A DNA stretch of 7,881 bases, from NCBI GenBank assembly GCA_946535685.1, contig CAMNDR010000031.1, positions 1 to 7,881 on the forward strand. Reading direction: 5' to 3'. The stretch is from an uncultured Clostridia bacterium. GTDB taxonomy: Bacteria > Bacillota > Clostridia > Oscillospirales > Ruminococcaceae. Of this stretch, positions 5,965 to 7,881 are shown in pieces. Positions within the stretch are counted from its first letter, which is position 1; each line of letters begins with the position of its first letter. Below the pieces are notes generated by a model that was not told the DNA's origin, made no database searches, and saw nothing but the letters and a program-made list of their open reading frames with translations. Position numbers and translations under genes: made by a program.

Positions 5965-7038
5965 ATGCAGCATAAATTCATAGCCGGCCTGCTTGCCGCA
6001 GCGATGCTTTTCACCCCCGCGATGCAGGTGTTTGCGGAGGAAACCGATTCCGCCGCCGCATCCGCAGGAGATCTTTCCACGGAGCCGCCGACAGAGGATC
6101 CCACCGAGCCCGCAACGGATCTCCCCACGGAGCCGCAGTCCGAAGATCCCACCGAGCCTGCATCTGAACCGCCCACCGATCCTGCGCCCGCCATCGAGCT
6201 GCTCCCGCCGGTCGTCTACTGCCAGGAATATTACGACAAGGAAGGCGATTTTGCACTGCGCATCAAGTGCCTTCTGATCGACGGCGCACAGGGCTATCAT
6301 TATGAGATCAGCAAGGAGCCGGAGTTCAAAAAGCCCCTGTATTCCTTCGACCGTGCGGAGAATGATGTATTCCTGAAGATCGGCATCCAGCAGGACACGA
6401 TCTATTATGTCCGTGTCCGTGCCTATACCGAGACCGGTGAAGCAACGTATGATTCCCCCTATGCCGTGACGCAGTTCTGTGCCCCTTCCTCCGCAGCAGG
6501 CCCCCTGCAGGCACCGGAGCTGAACGGCTTTACACTCGATGCCATAGACAAGCTCCTCTTCCGCTGGAATCCGGTCGAGGGCGCAAGCGCCTATGAGATC
6601 GACATTGCGCAGGATGAGGCCTTCACGGATCCGTTCCGGAAGTCGATCGGCGGTGCCTACGGCGGTTACCAGTACCAGAATATGCAGAAGGGCATCATCT
6701 ACTGGATGCGCATCCGCAGCGTGCAGGAAACCACCGCCGGGAACCAGTATTCCGCCTACCGCACAGCGACCGTATGCATTCCGGAGGACTTTTCCATTCT
6801 GCTCGGTGATGTCAACAGCAGCAAGGAGGTCAATGCCTCCGATGCCGCTAAAGTCCTGATCGCCGCAGCACAGATCGGTGCAGGACGTTCCAGCGGTCTG
6901 ACCACGATGCAGACCATTTCCGCCGATGTCAACGGCGACCGCACAGTCAACGCCTCCGATGCCGCGGTGATCCTGGTTTATGCTGCAGCCATCGGCGCAG
7001 GCAGGACAGATGTCAGCATCAAGGATTTTGTAAAATAA
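5965..7038 (+). CDS. Secreted dockerin type I protein with two FN3-like domains (357 aa)
   Basis: Exported protein likely docked to a cohesin-bearing scaffoldin or cell-surface anchor. The N-terminus has a signal peptide (lysine at residue 4, hydrophobic core 6-20, probable cleavage after VFA near residue 24). A Thr/Pro/Glu/Asp linker (36-81) contains a 16-residue tandem duplication. Two FN3-like beta domains follow, about 83-172 and 184-271, each with the strand pattern 'GA.(G/A)Y.YEI' and 'YYVRVRAYTE' or 'YWMRIRSVQE'. A dockerin ends the protein: repeat 1 from Asp282 (DVNSSKEVNASDAAK) and repeat 2 from Asp321 (DVNGDRTVNASDAAV). In repeat 1 the third calcium-loop ligand position is Ser where Asp is usual, so its calcium binding may be weakened. 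No catalytic domain is visible, so it may be an accessory, binding or structural component. The ATG at 5965 has AAGGAGG 8 nt upstream and gives the clean signal peptide; earlier in-frame starts would bury it. Confidence 0.9.
   Translation: MQHKFIAGLLAAAMLFTPAMQVFAEETDSAAASAGDLSTEPPTEDPTEPATDLPTEPQSEDPTEPASEPPTDPAPAIELLPPVVYCQEYYDKEGDFALRIKCLLIDGAQGYHYEISKEPEFKKPLYSFDRAENDVFLKIGIQQDTIYYVRVRAYTETGEATYDSPYAVTQFCAPSSAAGPLQAPELNGFTLDAIDKLLFRWNPVEGASAYEIDIAQDEAFTDPFRKSIGGAYGGYQYQNMQKGIIYWMRIRSVQETTAGNQYSAYRTATVCIPEDFSILLGDVNSSKEVNASDAAKVLIAAAQIGAGRSSGLTTMQTISADVNGDRTVNASDAAVILVYAAAIGAGRTDVSIKDFVK
6070..6165 (+). repeat. Two tandem 48-nt units encoding the dockerin-protein linker
   Basis: Nucleotides 6070-6117 and 6118-6165 are aligned copies encoding DLSTEPPTEDPTEPAT and DLPTEPQSEDPTEPAS. 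They share the blocks ACGGAGCCG and GATCCCACCGAGCC. A third partial unit (EPPTDPAP) follows. Such repeats can expand or contract by slippage and here would alter linker length without changing frame. Confidence 0.85.
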
Positions 7039-7042
7039 CCAA

Positions 7043-7073
7043 ATCCCCCTCAGAGCCATGCTCCGAGGGGGAT
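7043..7073 (+). terminator. Hairpin terminator after the dockerin gene
   Basis: ATCCCCCTC (7043-7051) pairs with GAGGGGGAT (7065-7073); after an A-C mismatch GAGC pairs with GCTC around a CAT loop. It starts 4 nt after the dockerin stop. The plus-strand tail (CGCACTTTG) is poor in U, while the minus-strand side reads TTTGGTTATTTT, so efficiency on the plus strand is uncertain. Confidence 0.7.
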
Positions 7074-7164
7074 CGCACTTTGTCAAAACCATTTTTTAGG
7101 GCAACACCGCACAGGCCACAAGAGAAAAGGTTCAGAAAGAGCACAAAATGACAGCAAAATCCAC

Positions 7165-7193
7165 TTGACATTCCGTCTATCATGCACTATAAT
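7165..7193 (+). promoter_or_regulatory. Consensus sigma-A promoter for the HD-domain gene
   Basis: TTGACA (7165-7170) and TATAAT (7188-7193) are exact consensus boxes with a 17-nt spacer. The predicted start near 7200 leaves a leader of only about 18 nt before the ATG at 7218, just enough for the Shine-Dalgarno sequence. There is no TG before this -10 box, unlike the other two consensus promoters here. Confidence 0.9.
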
Positions 7194-7217
7194 GAAAGAG
7201 GAAAAGAGGTGCGTCCC

Positions 7218-7829
7218 ATGAACAAAGCCCGCAAAGCTGAGATCGCCCGCCTGATCGAATCCGGTGACTGGCTCCATGTCGCCGGCAGCCGCAGGAATAT
7301 CAAGGAGCATGATTATTACAAGGTCGTCTCCGATCTGCTCGGCCTCGACGAGGTGCAGCAGCTGAAGGATTTCCGGCATCACATCGTGACAAACCGGTTC
7401 CAGCATTCCCTGAATGTTTCCTATTATAATTACCGTCTGTGCAGACTCCTGCGCCTTGATGCGGAATCCGCCGCAAGAGCCGGACTGCTGCACGACCTCT
7501 ATGATTATGACACAAAGCACTACACCAGCGGTGTACACAGTCTGCGGCACAGTGCCTATCACCCGATGGTAGCGCTGGAGCGTGCGGAGGCCATCGTGCC
7601 GATCAATGACCGGGAACGGGATATGATCGTCAAGCACATGTGGCCGGTCACGCCTGCACGGCCGAAATATGCGGAGACCTATGTACTGACGTTCGTGGAC
7701 AAATACTGCGCCGTCATTGAATTTCTGCTCCCGCAGCCCAAGCGCCTACGCACCTGGGTGAAGAAACGCCGCAGCGACCGGAAGGAGCGCCGCCGTGAGA
7801 AGGCGCTGATGCGGACGATCAGTGTATGA
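7218..7829 (+). CDS. HD-domain phosphohydrolase-like protein with basic tail (203 aa)
   Basis: Protein of the HD superfamily of metal-dependent phosphohydrolases; the substrate cannot be read from the sequence. Likely metal ligands are His63 (NRFQHSLNV), His92-Asp93 (AGLLHDLYDYD), His115 (SAYHPM), His140 (IVKHMWPVTP) and Asp161 (TFVDKYCAV). This H...HD...H...H...D set resembles the two-metal HD proteins such as YqeK (an Ap4A hydrolase family), though I cannot assign that activity. The last about 30 residues are strongly basic (KRLRTWVKKRRSDRKERRRE), which could bind nucleic acid, membrane or ribosome. No signal peptide or membrane helix is seen, so it should be cytoplasmic. I start it at the ATG at 7218 (AAGAGG about 7 nt upstream); an in-frame ATG at 7182 lies inside the promoter. 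It appears to be a single-gene unit. Confidence 0.88.
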   Translation: MNKARKAEIARLIESGDWLHVAGSRRNIKEHDYYKVVSDLLGLDEVQQLKDFRHHIVTNRFQHSLNVSYYNYRLCRLLRLDAESAARAGLLHDLYDYDTKHYTSGVHSLRHSAYHPMVALERAEAIVPINDRERDMIVKHMWPVTPARPKYAETYVLTFVDKYCAVIEFLLPQPKRLRTWVKKRRSDRKERRREKALMRTISV

Positions 7830-7881
7830 TGGAAAAAAGATTTCGCTCACTGCGGTGAGCGACCAGGGCTTTCAGCCCTGG
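7830..7881 (-). terminator. Two adjacent hairpins, first oriented as a minus-strand terminator
   Basis: CGCTCAC and GTGAGCG (7844-7861) form a 7-bp stem around TGCG; CCAGGGCT and AGCCCTGG (7863-7881) form an 8-bp stem around TTC and end exactly at the window edge. Read on the minus strand, the first hairpin is followed by AAATCTTTTTT (from the A-run at about 7832-7837), which fits an intrinsic terminator for a gene converging from the right. It might also help end the HD gene transcript, but the plus-strand tail of the second hairpin is outside the window. Confidence 0.6.

Noticed and set aside
5938..7092. 384-codon minus-strand open frame opposite the dockerin gene
   Set aside because: Shadow of the dockerin gene. 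The repeated Gly/Arg part is only the reverse of the Pro/Thr/Glu linker codons.
7182..7217. N-terminal extension of the HD protein
   Set aside because: The ATG at 7182 lies within the promoter upstream of the likely transcription start, so it cannot be in the mRNA.
1..7881. CRISPR array, tRNA, rRNA, transposase or phage genes
   Set aside because: No spaced direct repeats, cloverleaf sequence, transposase motifs or integrase motifs are visible on either strand.

Overview
The window reads as a GC-rich stretch of chromosome from a Ruminococcus-like gut or rumen Clostridia member (Oscillospiraceae). The pointers are a beta-glucosidase with the swapped domain order known from Ruminococcus albus and Butyrivibrio, a secreted protein ending in a Ruminococcus-style dockerin (NASDAA motifs), strong AAGGAGG-type ribosome binding sites and sigma-A promoters that match the consensus. 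The genus is an inference; no rRNA or other taxonomic marker is present.

Layout. Minus strand, left: a circularly permuted GH3 beta-glucosidase (82-2856), followed 2 nt later by the first 26 codons of an unidentified gene that leaves the window (1-79). Plus strand, from 3008: a YetF/DUF421 membrane protein overlapping (ATGA) a small DUF4363-like membrane-anchored protein (3008-4020). Next is an NfeD-like protein and an SPFH/band 7 (stomatin/flotillin-like) protein (4228-5693), transcribed from a perfect consensus promoter whose leader carries two dyad structures. A rho-independent terminator closes that unit. A second perfect promoter drives a secreted dockerin protein with two FN3-like domains (5965-7038), closed by another hairpin. 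A third perfect promoter drives an HD-domain phosphohydrolase with a very basic tail (7218-7829). Two back-to-back hairpins fill the right edge; the U-tract polarity of the first suggests a terminator for a minus-strand gene arriving from the right.

How the genes fit together. The GH3 enzyme has no signal peptide and probably cleaves imported cello- or other beta-gluco-oligosaccharides in the cytoplasm. The dockerin protein is exported and would attach to a cohesin on a scaffoldin or at the cell surface, so both genes fit a fibre- or glycan-degrading lifestyle. DUF421/DUF4363 and NfeD/SPFH are two membrane pairs; the second is the classic 'stomatin operon partner' arrangement. The HD protein stands alone.

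Most of the content belongs to known families, and I see no wholly new system. The least explained parts are the paired TGTAAA-N5-TTTAC dyads around the nfeD promoter, the structured leaders of the nfeD and dockerin genes, the domain of unknown role in the DUF421/DUF4363 pair, and the basic-tailed HD protein.
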